DNA of 64,000 bases from Dokdonia sp. (GCA_020630915.1 JAHDIF010000003.1:248001-312000); one strand, 5' to 3'. Positions 24,162 to 34,106 are shown, counted from the first letter of the stretch. Notes: generated by a model not told the origin, from the sequence alone. Program-made: numbers and translations.

Positions 24162-26615
24162 GTGTTATATTTTATAGATGTCATACTGCCCATACCTGTA
24201 GAAAACGATTTTACGTACAGTATTTCTAAGCAAGAATTTGAGTTTATAAAACCAGGAATGCGTGTGGCTGTTCCTTTTGGAAAATCTAAAGTTTATGCAG
24301 CCATTGTTACAAGAATTCATAATGAGACGCCATTAATTTATGATGCAAAAGAGATAGAACATATCCTAGATGAGACTCCCATAGTTACCGAAATTCAGCT
24401 TAAATTTTGGTCCTGGATAGCGTCCTACTATATGTGTACAAAGGGAGAAGTAATGCGTGCTGCTTTGCCATCTGCTTTTTTGCTAGAAAGTGAGACTATT
24501 ATACAGCGTAAGGAAGATGTAATTGTAGATGAGGCAGATTTAAAAGATGATGAATTTCTAATTTATGAAGCTTTACAGCATCACTCATTGCTTAAAGTAC
24601 ACGAGGTAATGGACATTCTGGGTAAACGTAAGATTTTGCCTGTGATACAAAGACTTATTGATAAGGAAGTGCTTTTTATTAAAGAAGAAATTTATGAGCA
24701 GTACAAGCCTAAATTACTCAAGTTTGTGAAACTCAATGAGCAGTACAGAAATGAAGAGGATTTTAATGTACTTTTTGATCAATTAAAAAGAGCTCCAAAA
24801 CAACAGGCTATAATTCTTGCTTTTTTTTCGCTCGAATCCAAAAGTAAAAAGCCTATTCAAGCTGCGCAACTCCAGAAAAATGCCGGAGCCACCAGCACAC
24901 AAATGAAGGCTCTCTTAGAAAAGGGTGTTTTTGAGATATATGAAAAACGCGTAGATCGTGTTTCTTTTGACGGTACAACAGGTGATACGAAAAGATTAAA
25001 CTCACATCAAGAAGTTGCACTTAGTCAAATTGAACAAGTATTTGAAGAAAAGGAAGTTTGTTTACTTCACGGCGTTACGGCTTCTGGAAAAACAGAAATT
25101 TATGTTTCGTTGATAGAGGAGTTACTTAAAAACAATAAACAAACATTATATCTCCTTCCAGAAATTGCGCTTACTACGCAACTAATAGGAAGGTTACAGG
25201 CTTATTTTGGTGATAAGGTAGCTGTATTTCATTCCAAATACTCTATGCACGAGCGGGTAGAGGTGTGGAACAACGTTATTTTAAATTCAGGCAAGGCTCA
25301 AGTGGTTATAGGCGCCCGTAGCGCTTTATTATTACCTTTTAGAAATTTAGGGCTTATCGTTGTAGACGAAGAGCACGAGAGCTCTTTTAAACAATTTGAT
25401 CCGGCACCTAGATATCAAGCAAGAGATGCCGCTATAGTACTTGCCAGACTTTTTGATTCTAAAGTATTGCTAGGTTCTGCAACGCCCTCTTTAGAAAGCA
25501 TGTATAATTCTAAAACAGGAAAATACGGCCTTGTAAGTTTATCAAAGCGTCATGGAGATATCCTTATGCCACAAATAAATCTTGTAGATATTAAGGAAAA
25601 GCAACGTAAAAGGGAAATGACGGGCCATTTTAGCGATACGTTACTGCGAGCCATTACGGACGCATTATCAGAAGGAGAGCAGGTTATTCTATTTCAAAAT
25701 AGAAGAGGCTTTTCACCTATTTTAGAATGTAGAACTTGTGGTCATGCACCACAATGTCCCAATTGTGATGTAAGTCTTACGTATCATAAATACAGAAATC
25801 AATTGCGTTGTCATTACTGTAGTCATCATATTGCGATGCAGTTAAAGTGTATGGCTTGTGGTAGTCCAGAACTCACGACCAAAGGCTTTGGGACGGAGCA
25901 GATAGAAGCAGAGCTTAGAGAATTATACCCAGAGAGGAACATTGCTCGTATGGATTCTGATACGACTAAAGGAAAGCATAGCTTTGAAAAAATTATCACA
26001 GCTTTTGAACAAGAAGAGGTAGATATTCTTGTAGGTACACAAATGCTTACAAAAGGGTTAGATTTCAGAAATGTTACTCTTGTAGGGATACTTAACGCAG
26101 ATAGTATGCTGAATTTTCCAGACTTTAGAGCGCACGAACGGAGTTATCAATTAATAGCTCAAGTATCGGGTAGGGCAGGAAGAACAGAAAAGCAAGGGAA
26201 GGTTTTAGTCCAAACATATAATCCTTATCATCAAATTCTCCAGCAGGTATCGTCTAATAAATATGATGAAATGTTCCTAGAACAATTAGAAGAACGACAT
26301 AATTTTAAGTACGCCCCTCTCTATAGATTAATTAGAATTACACTAAGACATAGAGATTATCAAAAAATAGATGAATCAAGCGAGTGGCTAGCAAGAAGTC
26401 TTAGGCAAGGTTTATCTAATGAAAATGTTTTAGGACCAGAAACACCGTCTATAGCACGTATTAGAAATCAATATAGGAGAAATATAATGATTAAAGTTTC
26501 GCGTAAGCAATCATTACAAGAGGTGAAGTTATATATCGCAAGGGTAAAAACTACCTTTAAAGCAATTCCTCAATATAGAAGTATACGAATGATCATAGAT
26601 GTAGACTGCTACTAA
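24162..26615 (+). CDS. priA: Primosomal protein N' (PriA), replication-restart helicase
   Basis: 817 residues, complete. It reloads the replisome at stalled forks. The N-terminal 3'-end-binding domain (MLYFIDVILPIPVENDFTYSI) fixes the start at the GTG at 24162. Helicase motifs follow: LLHGVTASGKTEIY, LLPEIALT, DEEHESSFKQ (DEEH box), GSATPSLES, VSGRAGR. Between them are the eight zinc cysteines in two clusters (CRTCGHAPQCPNCD; CHYCSHHIAMQLKCMACG). The C-terminus ends YRSIRMIIDVDCY as in other PriA proteins. A T-variant palindrome lies at 26497-26508. The end is shared with a bidirectional terminator. Confidence 0.96.
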   Translation: MLYFIDVILPIPVENDFTYSISKQEFEFIKPGMRVAVPFGKSKVYAAIVTRIHNETPLIYDAKEIEHILDETPIVTEIQLKFWSWIASYYMCTKGEVMRAALPSAFLLESETIIQRKEDVIVDEADLKDDEFLIYEALQHHSLLKVHEVMDILGKRKILPVIQRLIDKEVLFIKEEIYEQYKPKLLKFVKLNEQYRNEEDFNVLFDQLKRAPKQQAIILAFFSLESKSKKPIQAAQLQKNAGATSTQMKALLEKGVFEIYEKRVDRVSFDGTTGDTKRLNSHQEVALSQIEQVFEEKEVCLLHGVTASGKTEIYVSLIEELLKNNKQTLYLLPEIALTTQLIGRLQAYFGDKVAVFHSKYSMHERVEVWNNVILNSGKAQVVIGARSALLLPFRNLGLIVVDEEHESSFKQFDPAPRYQARDAAIVLARLFDSKVLLGSATPSLESMYNSKTGKYGLVSLSKRHGDILMPQINLVDIKEKQRKREMTGHFSDTLLRAITDALSEGEQVILFQNRRGFSPILECRTCGHAPQCPNCDVSLTYHKYRNQLRCHYCSHHIAMQLKCMACGSPELTTKGFGTEQIEAELRELYPERNIARMDSDTTKGKHSFEKIITAFEQEEVDILVGTQMLTKGLDFRNVTLVGILNADSMLNFPDFRAHERSYQLIAQVSGRAGRTEKQGKVLVQTYNPYHQILQQVSSNKYDEMFLEQLEERHNFKYAPLYRLIRITLRHRDYQKIDESSEWLARSLRQGLSNENVLGPETPSIARIRNQYRRNIMIKVSRKQSLQEVKLYIARVKTTFKAIPQYRSIRMIIDVDCY
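26497..26508. repeat. T-variant of the dispersed palindrome
   Basis: TTTCGCGTAAGC within priA, read VSRKQS. Confidence 0.6.
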
Positions 26616-26654
26616 AAAAAAAGCGTCAGTTAAAGGAATAACTAACGCTTTTTT
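26616..26654. terminator. Bidirectional terminator between priA and the LytTR gene
   Basis: AAAAAAAGCGTCAGTTA pairs with TAACTAACGCTTTTTTT with one mismatch. A and T runs on both sides serve both convergent genes. Confidence 0.85.
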
Positions 26655-26673
26655 TGTAGGTGTTTAATTGATG

Positions 26674-27375
26674 TTATGCGCTAAGAGCTTCTATAAGTTC
26701 TGTTTTCTTATGGCGGCTAAGCGGTATCTTTTCTCCGTCTATTTCTATATTACGGCTATTGTACTTATCTACCTTGTCAATATTGATTATATAAGACTTG
26801 TGTATTCTCATAAATCTTTCTGGTGGAAGTTGTGCAACGAATGACTTCATAGTAGCTAGTACTACGATAGGATCATGAACTGTTACTAACTTCACATAAT
26901 CACCTAGAGCTGTAATATACTTAAGCTCATTGAGCATTACTTTCTTCTTTTTAAGATTACTCTTTACAAAAATGTAGTCATCATCATCAACAGAACCTTC
27001 TGTTTTTAATTTGTGAAGGCTAATTGCTTTGTACACTGCGTTTGCAAATCTATCTTTTGTAATAGGCTTACGTAAATAGTCTAAAGCATTGTAATTAAAA
27101 GCTTTGTATGCATATTTAGTCTTTCCAGTAACAAATATGACTTGAGGTTTATGAATTAGGTCGTCTAATAGATCGAAGCCCGATAGAATAGGCATTTCAA
27201 TATCTAAGAAGATTAGATCTACCTTAGTTTCAAGAAGTCCATTTTTAGTCTCAATAGCATTATTGTATTCTGCTACTAGTTTCAAGTTAGGATGATCGTT
27301 AATCATCTTCACGATTGCCAACCTTTGAAGACTTGAATCGTCTACAACGGCACACTCAAGTATAATTCCTTCCAC
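26674..27375 (-). CDS. LytTR-family response regulator
   Basis: 233 residues. Receiver domain: acidic pair DD near residues 12-13, phospho-acceptor Asp in LIFLDIEMPILSGFDLL (about 55), Thr and Lys in VTGKTKYAYKAF and LRKPITKDRF. C-terminal LytTR DNA-binding domain: YITALGDYVKLVT, PERFMRIHKSYIINIDKVDKY, IPLSRHKKTELIEAL. No histidine kinase is next to it, so its partner is elsewhere. The start is a GTG at 27375; the receiver needs residues close to it, leaving little freedom. It faces away from the ribosomal operon. Confidence 0.92.
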   Translation of the reverse strand: MEGIILECAVVDDSSLQRLAIVKMINDHPNLKLVAEYNNAIETKNGLLETKVDLIFLDIEMPILSGFDLLDDLIHKPQVIFVTGKTKYAYKAFNYNALDYLRKPITKDRFANAVYKAISLHKLKTEGSVDDDDYIFVKSNLKKKKVMLNELKYITALGDYVKLVTVHDPIVVLATMKSFVAQLPPERFMRIHKSYIINIDKVDKYNSRNIEIDGEKIPLSRHKKTELIEALSA

Positions 27376-27592
27376 AGTTATTTGGGTTTACTTGTGATTT
27401 ATAATAGGTTAAGACTTCAATATTAGTTAAAAAAAATGGTATAAACCAATAAAATTATGATTTTCATCGGTTTTTTATGTTTTTTATCGAGGTTTAAAAA
27501 GGTTTGTAATACTAAAGGTCTTAGATTTTAAGTGTGCCACAAGGGGATATTTTAGTGGATTTTAAGTAAAAATAAATTATAGTCTATTTCCT

Positions 27593-27623
27593 TTGTTATA
27601 AGAATGGATTATTAGTATTTTTG
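27593..27623 (+). promoter_or_regulatory. Promoter of rpsF-rpsR-rplI
   Basis: TTG at 27593-27595, 20-bp spacer, TATTTTTG at 27616-27623. About 25 nt of leader precede the rpsF ATG. Confidence 0.75.
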
Positions 27624-27652
27624 CAGCCAATTTTTAATTAAACTCATTTTAT

Positions 27653-27991
27653 ATGAATCACTATGAAACTGTTTTCATCTTGAATCCCGTTTTATCTGAT
27701 GAGCAGATAAAGGAAACAGTTCAGAAGTACGAAGATATTCTTACTTCTAAGGGTGCTAAGATGATTAGTAAGGAGAATTGGGGGCTTAAAAAACTAGCCT
27801 ATCCAATCCAACACAAAAAAAGTGGATTTTACCACCTTTTTGAATTTACTGTAGATGGCGATGCTATCAACGAGTATGAATTAGCTTTTCGAAGAGACGA
27901 GCGTATTATGCGATACTTAACGGTAAAATTAGACAAGCATGCAATTGCTTGGGCAGAGCGAAGAAGAACTAAACTCAAAAAAGAAGCGTAA
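27653..27991 (+). CDS. rpsF: Ribosomal protein bS6
   Basis: 112 residues, normal length. [29 protein letters not shown] and the [22 protein letters not shown] strand with the [18 protein letters not shown] end are typical of S6, which pairs with S18 on the 30S platform. First gene of the classical rpsF-rpsR-rplI operon; only one base separates its stop from the rpsR start. Often S6:S18 binds the operon leader in other bacteria, but I did not find that structure here. Confidence 0.98.
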   Translation: MNHYETVFILNPVLSDEQIKETVQKYEDILTSKGAKMISKENWGLKKLAYPIQHKKSGFYHLFEFTVDGDAINEYELAFRRDERIMRYLTVKLDKHAIAWAERRRTKLKKEA

Positions 27992-27992
27992 C

Positions 27993-28292
27993 ATGGCATC
28001 ATCTATCGAACAACAAGCAAAAGGTAAGAAGGATGGAGATATCAGATATCTAACGCCTCTTAACATTGAAACAAGTAAGCAAAAGAAATATTGCCGTTTT
28101 AAAAAATCTGGAATTAAGTATATTGATTATAAAGATGCAGATTGGTTAGCTTCTTTTGTAAACGAGCAAGGTAAGTTGTTACCTCGTCGTCTTACAGGTA
28201 CTTCGTTGAAGTATCAACGTAAGGTAAGTGTTGCTGTAAAGCGAGCGCGTCACTTGGCACTAATGCCTTATGTAACGGATCTTTATAAATAA
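27993..28292 (+). CDS. rpsR: Ribosomal protein bS18
   Basis: 99 residues from the ATG at 27993 ([15 protein letters not shown]). The frame is open further upstream inside rpsF, but the family begins here. Motifs: [76 protein letters not shown]. It partners S6 in the 30S subunit. One free Cys remains in the N-terminal half. Gap to rplI is 13 bp. Confidence 0.98.
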   Translation: MASSIEQQAKGKKDGDIRYLTPLNIETSKQKKYCRFKKSGIKYIDYKDADWLASFVNEQGKLLPRRLTGTSLKYQRKVSVAVKRARHLALMPYVTDLYK

Positions 28293-28305
28293 AAACTAGA
28301 TAATA

Positions 28306-28758
28306 ATGGAACTTATATTAAAGAAGGACGTTGAGAATCTAGGATTTGCAGACGATATTGTAACTGTAAAAAATGGTTACGGAAGAAACTTTTTAATTCC
28401 TCAAGGAGCAGCTGTTTTAGCGACACCAAGTGCAAAAAAGGTACTTGCAGAGAATTTAAAACAACGTGCATTTAAGGAGCAAAAGTTAATTGATGATGCT
28501 CAAAAAGAAGCAAACAAGTTAACAGGTTTAGAAGTGAAAATTACTTCTAAAACTGGAGACGGTGACAAGCTTTTTGGATCTGTAAATAATTCAGATTTAG
28601 CAGCGGCTTTAGAAAAAGAAGGTATAGCTATTGAGAAGAAGTTTATCTCAATACCAGGAAACAACATTAAGAGAATAGGAAGTTATGAAGCTTCTATTCG
28701 TTTTCATAGAGATGTTGTAGTTGCTTTTGCTTTTGATGTAATTGCAGAGGCAAAGTAA
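28306..28758 (+). CDS. rplI: Ribosomal protein bL9
   Basis: 150 residues. N-terminal RNA-binding domain: MELILKKDVENLGFADDIVTVKNGYGRNFLIPQGAAVLAT. The long connecting helix (KKVLAENLKQRAFKEQKLIDDAQKEANKL) joins it to the C-terminal domain with GDKLFGSVNNSDLAAALE. It ends the operon at a strong hairpin terminator. Confidence 0.98.
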   Translation: MELILKKDVENLGFADDIVTVKNGYGRNFLIPQGAAVLATPSAKKVLAENLKQRAFKEQKLIDDAQKEANKLTGLEVKITSKTGDGDKLFGSVNNSDLAAALEKEGIAIEKKFISIPGNNIKRIGSYEASIRFHRDVVVAFAFDVIAEAK

Positions 28759-28779
28759 GAACACTTTATCATAAATAAC

Positions 28780-28815
28780 ATCCGCTTTCTACTGTAGAAA
28801 GCGGATTTTTTTTGT
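28780..28815 (+). terminator. Rho-independent terminator of the ribosomal operon
   Basis: A perfect 12-bp stem ATCCGCTTTCTA/TAGAAAGCGGAT with a 3-nt loop, then a T run. It contains the half-site GCTTTC but not the palindrome. Confidence 0.95.
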
Positions 28816-28824
28816 TATAAAAAT

Positions 28825-28838
28825 GCTTTCGCGAAAGC
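28825..28838. repeat. Dispersed palindrome, copy 9 (intergenic)
   Basis: Perfect GCTTTCGCGAAAGC in the 94-bp gap between rplI and the next gene, 14 bp before its ATG. Confidence 0.95.
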
Positions 28839-28852
28839 TATAATAAATACAT

Positions 28853-29332
28853 ATGCAATACGCCAGACTTACAAAAGAACAACTAGAAGAGTTGCACCAA
28901 GAATTTATTAATTTCTTAGCTACTCAATCCATAACTGCACAGGAGTGGAAAGAAATTAAAACAAACAAACCTCAAGTCGCAGAAGAAGAACTGGACATTT
29001 TCTCAGATATTGTTTGGGAGCGAGTACTTACAAATGCTTTGTATTTGGAGCACGTATCTCCTAATCAAATACATCTTTTTGAGTTAAAAAAACATAAAAT
29101 GCATCTTATTGCTATAAAAGTAGAGAAGGAGGATGTAGATATATCGACTAAAGAGGGTTATGCTTGGCTACAGGAAAATCTAGGCGATGAGCAGGTGGTA
29201 TTTTTTAGTGCTACAAAGGATTACTCAGATAAACCTAACTTGGATAAGTTTAAACTTATCCAACAGGGAGCCACAATTACAAAAGGAGCGTTATACAATT
29301 GGTTTAGTCGTTTTGTTGATGTAAAAGGATAA
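28853..29332 (+). CDS. Conserved protein (possibly DUF6495), 159 aa
   Basis: A soluble acidic protein: MQYARLTKEQLEELHQEFINFLATQSITAQEWKEIK, a central EEELDIFSDIVWERVLTNALYLEHVSPNQIHLFELKKHKMHLIAIKV, and a C-terminal NLDKFKLIQQGATITKGALYNWFSRFV. I recall similar proteins in many Bacteroidota as DUF6495, but this is memory, not a search. No catalytic motif is seen. It sits between the ribosomal operon and a convergent permease. Confidence 0.8.
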   Translation: MQYARLTKEQLEELHQEFINFLATQSITAQEWKEIKTNKPQVAEEELDIFSDIVWERVLTNALYLEHVSPNQIHLFELKKHKMHLIAIKVEKEDVDISTKEGYAWLQENLGDEQVVFFSATKDYSDKPNLDKFKLIQQGATITKGALYNWFSRFVDVKG

Positions 29333-29341
29333 TTTAATCTT

Positions 29342-30577
29342 TTACTCATACCTCAAACTCTCAACAGGATCTAGCTTCGCTGCTTTAAGTGCTGGGAATA
29401 AACCAGATATGATCGCTACACAGAAGGTAATGATAGTAGCGGCAATAATAGCAGTCCACGGTGTTGTAAATACAAAATTTGCAACGTTTGCGATTAGGAG
29501 CCCTATGAGTATACCTAAAATAATTCCTACTATTCCGCCAAGTTGCCCAACAATAATTGCTTCATACAAGAATTGAAATGCAATGGTAGATTTCTTTGCG
29601 CCTAATGCTTTGCGAACTCCTATTTCTCTTGTTCTTTCAGTGACTGACACTAGCATGATATTCATAAGTGCAATACAAGAACCAAAAATCGTAATAATAC
29701 TAATGACCCAGGCAGCTACACCAAGAGTTCCTGTAATTTGAGTAATTTGATTAATAAGATCATCGCTTCGTCCTATTCCAAAATTATTATCCTCTACGGG
29801 TGAAAGTCCACGTATATTTCTAAACAGTACAATGGCCTCTTCCTCAGCGGCATCCATATACTCGGCATCATCAACCATTACACTAACATTATAGTTTATA
29901 TTAGGTTGTGTAAACATAGTGCGTGCTACTTGAATAGGTATTAAAACTCTCAAATCTTGATTATTACCAAAGGTAGCTCCCTTTTCTTCTAAGATCGCAA
30001 TTACTTGAAATTTTGTACCACGTATACTTATGGTCTTCCCAACAGGATTATCATCTTTAAATAAGTTTTTAGTAAAATCACTTCCTAAAACACATACGCG
30101 TGTATTGTTGGTAATATCAAAAGATGTAAAGTTTCTTCCATTTTCAATTTTTAAACCAGAATTTTGTAAAAAATTTTCGTTTACACCAAGAACCGTAACT
30201 TCAGGATCTGTTTTCTCATTATCATATTTCACTTCGGCACCTCGTGTCCCCGTAAAAGATACTGCTGTTCTGGATGTTGGAAATTCGTAAGAATCATTAA
30301 ACTCTTTAACCTGTCTATATCCTATTACAGGATTGATAATCTTTCTTTCGCCACGTCGTTGTGTAGAAAATTCATACCGTTGTAGATTAAAAGTATTACT
30401 TCCCATAGAAGCAAAGTCACTGCTAATTGTGTTCTCGAGAGCCGTTACTAAACTTAATATCCCTACAAGAGCTGTAATACCGATAGCTATAATAAATACA
30501 GTGAGTATGGTGCGCAGTAGCTGACTTTTAATGCTGTCAAAAGCAATGCGAAGATTTTCTCTAAAGAGTGAAAACAT
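29342..30577 (-). CDS. MacB-like ABC transporter permease (FtsX fold)
   Basis: 411 residues. One membrane helix at the N-terminus (LLRTILTVFIIAIGITALVGILSLV), a large extracytoplasmic MacB-periplasmic-core domain (about 45-260) and three C-terminal helices with the FtsX motif (TERTREIGVRKALGAKKSTIAFQFLYEAIIVGQLGGIVGIILG). These pair with a LolD/MacB-like ATPase to move lipoproteins, peptides or drugs between membrane and periplasm. No ATPase gene lies nearby, so the partner is elsewhere. It precedes the TonB receptor operon but has its own gap of 84 bp. Confidence 0.92.
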   Translation of the reverse strand: MFSLFRENLRIAFDSIKSQLLRTILTVFIIAIGITALVGILSLVTALENTISSDFASMGSNTFNLQRYEFSTQRRGERKIINPVIGYRQVKEFNDSYEFPTSRTAVSFTGTRGAEVKYDNEKTDPEVTVLGVNENFLQNSGLKIENGRNFTSFDITNNTRVCVLGSDFTKNLFKDDNPVGKTISIRGTKFQVIAILEEKGATFGNNQDLRVLIPIQVARTMFTQPNINYNVSVMVDDAEYMDAAEEEAIVLFRNIRGLSPVEDNNFGIGRSDDLINQITQITGTLGVAAWVISIITIFGSCIALMNIMLVSVTERTREIGVRKALGAKKSTIAFQFLYEAIIVGQLGGIVGIILGILIGLLIANVANFVFTTPWTAIIAATIITFCVAIISGLFPALKAAKLDPVESLRYE

Positions 30578-30661
30578 AGGACTTCTATGAATTAGTTTAC
30601 AGTTAGACTACTAAGTTGGAATAAAGTTACCAAAGTTTTGTATAAATTACTCATTACCTAT

Positions 30662-33160
30662 TTAATCAAAAAATAATCGGACAACGAGATTCGATGTAAA
30701 CCCAAGAGATTCTCGATTAAACTCTTGTAGTTGTCTATTAGAATTAATACGATAATAGTTATTGATGGTGTTGGTTTGATTAGTGACATTCCATATTGAT
30801 GCTCCTATTTCTGAACGTAGTCTTGTACTCAATTTAAATTTATACACGCCAGATAGGTCTATTCTAAAATAGTCTTCGAGTCTTTGATCATTTGCCATCC
30901 CAAAGTTTATTTCTTGATTTATAATCTCATTTCCATCCTCTGGAATTGTAGTAGGAGCTCCTGATCGCCAGTTTAAGCCTGCGGAGACCTTATAATTTCT
31001 ACCAGTATAGGTACTTCCAAAACTTATCGAATGACTACTGTCAAAATTACTAGGGAATCTATAATCTTCTAATGAAATGAAGGTATAGTTGTTATCCATA
31101 TATGAGTAACTTAACCAGGTGTTTAACTTTCCTATTCTTTTTCGCGCAAGGAAATCTATTCCTACCACGTCATAGCTTCCTTGAGCTCTAGAAAATTCAT
31201 ATTTTGTAGTAAATCCTTGACTTTGGCTTGTGATGCCGTCAACTGTTTTATAATATCCTTCTAGATCTAGTAACCAGCCGTTTTTAGAATAACTAGTACC
31301 TAGAGAGACTTGTTTGCTTTTGAGAATAGGGATGCTGTCATTGTCTGTTAATTGCCATCTCCGTTTTTCTACACCTAGAAAATCGTTTTGAAAATTTATC
31401 ACTTGTGAGGTGGTTTGATGTTTAAACTCACCTTGAAACTCAATTTGGAGTTCCTTAGTTATTTTTTTTGAGGCGTGTAATCGAGGTTCTATAATGAACA
31501 CGCCGAATTTATCTACGTAATTTGCACGTAGTCCTGGGTTGAGTTGTAAAGATTTGTCACTGCTGTTATAGTATAATTGGCTATACAATGCATGAGTGCG
31601 CACAACATTAGAGCGTAGTTCTCTAAAACGTGGGATATCAATATCATTTAAGTTTGTAATTTCTGTCTCGATGCCTTGATATCCCTGAATCCATTCTAGA
31701 TTTTGATTTAGCTTAGTTGCGTTTTTTATACGAATTCCAGTCTCGGATACTTTGTTCTCTTGAAAAAATCGCTGTGAAGCGATTACATTCGCATTAATTG
31801 CATTAAGTGTATAGTCGGTATTATAAATTTGAATACTTGAATTCCAAATTTTACTCCAATTCTTCTTGTAGAAAAGACCACCAGATATACTTGCTTGAGT
31901 GAGCTTACTATTTCTGCTCTCTTGGATGTTGTTTACTATAGCATTCTCTGTAAAGGTGAGATCATTACTATTTGCAATAAAATTTACTCGCAATAGATCA
32001 CTATCGGAGATTTTGTATAAATACCTCAAGGAAGTATCGTAAAAATCAAAAGTTTGCATTGCATTGATCACATTTTCTTCATTTGTAGTAACCTCTGTAG
32101 ATTGGGTTATTCTATCAAAATAGCTGGTGTATGTGGGCGTTTCCAGTAGTTGGTTAATAGATTTCCGTACCGCGAGTTGTATTGAAGAGTTGTTACTTAC
32201 AGGAATGTCTGTAAAGGCATTTGCACTCAGAAAATTAAGGCTCATACTGGCTTTAAAATGTGGGTTAACCTCTTTTGCAGTTTGCATCGAGATCATTCCA
32301 GAAACACCATCGGAATATGATGCCATTGTACCATTCGTATTTAAAGTGGCGCTCTCCGTAATTTCTGGGTTAAAACTGGAAATTAGTCCAAAAAAATGGC
32401 CAGTTTGATACATTTTAATATCGTCCCAAAGCACAAGGTTTTGATCATTCGAGCCTCCTCGAATATTAATGTTTGATACGGTTTCATCTACACTAAAAAT
32501 ACCAGGTAGGGCTTGAGTACTGTATAGCACATCTGCCTCTACGAGTCCTGGTAATAGTGTGAATTTAGAAAAGTCAATAGAAGTACTACCATCACTTAAT
32601 TTATCAATTCCTTTTACTAAATAACTTGAAATAATTATGGAAGCTAGTTGTTCTTCTTTTGGATAAAGAACAATGTCTCTGCAAGATTCTTGACTAAAAA
32701 ATTGCGCTTTGCGTTCAATGGTTTTGTATCCTATAAAGCTTATGGTAATTTTTTCTTCAGTGCTGGGTACAGTAGTCTGGAAATATCCCGAAGAATCTAC
32801 TGTGGTATACTCTGAGTTGCTATAAATACTAGCGTTATTTAATATTTCTCCTGTTAGACCGTCCTTTATGATCCCGCAAATCTTTATAAGTTTAGTAATA
32901 CTTATGATACTTTCATTTACTTTAGAAAAACGAAGTAGGGATTGTTTTTCTATCTGTGAGAGAGATTGTTGTAGTGTTTGCTTTCGCGAAAGCGGACGTA
33001 TTTCTATATCCTCTAGTATAGAACTGGCATAGTTAAATTGTACTAGATGTTGTTTTTGCAAATTCTCCAAAATTTGCACTACAGGAATTGCCTCCTGCGC
33101 AATAGTGAGTCCGCAGAGAAGTATATTTAAAAGTAAAAAAGTAAAAAGTTTTCTACTCAT
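30662..33160 (-). CDS. TonB-dependent receptor with STN and carboxypeptidase-like domains
   Basis: 832 residues with a signal peptide (MSRKLFTFLLLNILLCGLTIAQ). Order: an STN signalling domain (IPVVQILENLQKQHLVQFNYASSILEDIEIRPLSRKQTLQQSLSQIEK, residues ~25-90), a CarboxypepD_reg-like domain (IKICGIIKDGLTGEILNNASIYSN), plug (VSNINIRGGSNDQNLVLWDD, GMISMQTAK), and a 22-strand barrel ending in an aromatic (RLFFD). STN domains talk to FecR anti-sigmas. The FecR gene overlaps it by 8 bp and the sigma precedes that. The palindrome (32980-32993) lies in the STN coding region and is read RPLSRKQ, not AFAKA. There is no SusD partner. Confidence 0.93.
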   Translation of the reverse strand: MSRKLFTFLLLNILLCGLTIAQEAIPVVQILENLQKQHLVQFNYASSILEDIEIRPLSRKQTLQQSLSQIEKQSLLRFSKVNESIISITKLIKICGIIKDGLTGEILNNASIYSNSEYTTVDSSGYFQTTVPSTEEKITISFIGYKTIERKAQFFSQESCRDIVLYPKEEQLASIIISSYLVKGIDKLSDGSTSIDFSKFTLLPGLVEADVLYSTQALPGIFSVDETVSNINIRGGSNDQNLVLWDDIKMYQTGHFFGLISSFNPEITESATLNTNGTMASYSDGVSGMISMQTAKEVNPHFKASMSLNFLSANAFTDIPVSNNSSIQLAVRKSINQLLETPTYTSYFDRITQSTEVTTNEENVINAMQTFDFYDTSLRYLYKISDSDLLRVNFIANSNDLTFTENAIVNNIQESRNSKLTQASISGGLFYKKNWSKIWNSSIQIYNTDYTLNAINANVIASQRFFQENKVSETGIRIKNATKLNQNLEWIQGYQGIETEITNLNDIDIPRFRELRSNVVRTHALYSQLYYNSSDKSLQLNPGLRANYVDKFGVFIIEPRLHASKKITKELQIEFQGEFKHQTTSQVINFQNDFLGVEKRRWQLTDNDSIPILKSKQVSLGTSYSKNGWLLDLEGYYKTVDGITSQSQGFTTKYEFSRAQGSYDVVGIDFLARKRIGKLNTWLSYSYMDNNYTFISLEDYRFPSNFDSSHSISFGSTYTGRNYKVSAGLNWRSGAPTTIPEDGNEIINQEINFGMANDQRLEDYFRIDLSGVYKFKLSTRLRSEIGASIWNVTNQTNTINNYYRINSNRQLQEFNRESLGFTSNLVVRLFFD
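32980..32993. repeat. Dispersed palindrome, copy 10 (LSRK frame)
   Basis: Perfect GCTTTCGCGAAAGC in the receptor gene; the only perfect copy read as LSRK. Confidence 0.95.
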
Positions 33161-34058
33161 TTATTTTCTTAATATGAACCTTATTGTTTTTAATAGTGTA
33201 GGCCAAATTAAGTGGTTCGCATATTGATTTTAGGGCATTATCTAAGTTATCATATTTAAAGACGCCAGTAAATAATAATGTCGTGTCTATATCCGATACT
33301 GACACTTTTGTTTTGTACTGCTGCTCAAGTTCTTTTATAACTTCTTGTATTGTAGTACGGTTGAAAACACTCATCTCTTGTGTCCATTGGGGCTGAGATA
33401 CTGGAATGTATAATCTATTTGCTACTGAATTTGATATTGCAACTCCTTCACTAGGAGAGAGCTTTATTTTATGGATTCCGCTGGTTACGAGAACGCTTCC
33501 TTCGTAGCAAATTACTTCAATGGTATTATCTCTTGCGTTTACATTAAATTCTGTCCCGAGCACTTGTACGGTACCTTGAGATGTAATTACATCAAACTTT
33601 TCTCCTTTTGCTACCTCAAAAAAAGCTTCGCCTATTAAAGTAACTTCTCTATTTTTCTCCCAGCGACTCACATTATATTTGAGTTGGGAATTTTCATTTA
33701 AAGTCACTTTAGAGTGGTCCGGAAGCAAGATATTTTCTTTCAAGGCAAGACTTGTATTAATAGTAGTTGCAGAATCTCGAAGGCTTACATACAAAATTCC
33801 ACATCCTACAATAAGAATAGCAGCAATGCGCAGCAGCGTTTTGCTAAGGGGGCTTGACTTTTTGATTTTTCTCTTATCTAATTTCTCTTTAAGTTCAGTA
33901 AATGGAAGCGCCTTGACCTTTTCTGGCTTCTTAAAACGTTGTGCTTCTTGAACTAATTCTGTATAAAATAAAGCATCAGGTAACTGGTTAAAAGCTTCTT
34001 GCTCTAACTCAGTTAACTCATGAGATAACCATTTTTCTATTAGGTACTCTTTTTCCAT
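33153..34058 (-). CDS. FecR-family anti-sigma factor
   Basis: 301 residues. The N-terminal ~75 residues are the cytoplasmic sigma-binding helix bundle (ELTELEQEAFNQLPDALFYTELVQEAQRF). A single membrane span follows (LLRIAAILIVGCGILYVSL), then the periplasmic FecR domain (LPDHSKVTLNENSQLKYNVSRWEKNREVTLIGEAFFEVAKG, TEFNVNARDNTIEVICYEGSVLV). At the end is a DUF4974-type domain (TTIQEVIKELEQQYKTKVSVSD) meeting the receptor's STN domain. It holds the ECF sigma until the receptor signals. Overlaps the receptor start by 8 bp and follows the sigma by 48 bp. Confidence 0.94.
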   Translation of the reverse strand: MEKEYLIEKWLSHELTELEQEAFNQLPDALFYTELVQEAQRFKKPEKVKALPFTELKEKLDKRKIKKSSPLSKTLLRIAAILIVGCGILYVSLRDSATTINTSLALKENILLPDHSKVTLNENSQLKYNVSRWEKNREVTLIGEAFFEVAKGEKFDVITSQGTVQVLGTEFNVNARDNTIEVICYEGSVLVTSGIHKIKLSPSEGVAISNSVANRLYIPVSQPQWTQEMSVFNRTTIQEVIKELEQQYKTKVSVSDIDTTLLFTGVFKYDNLDNALKSICEPLNLAYTIKNNKVHIKKINE

Positions 34059-34106
34059 GTCTTGTTATTCAACTATATAACAACCTTGTTTTTTAAAATC
34101 CTGAAA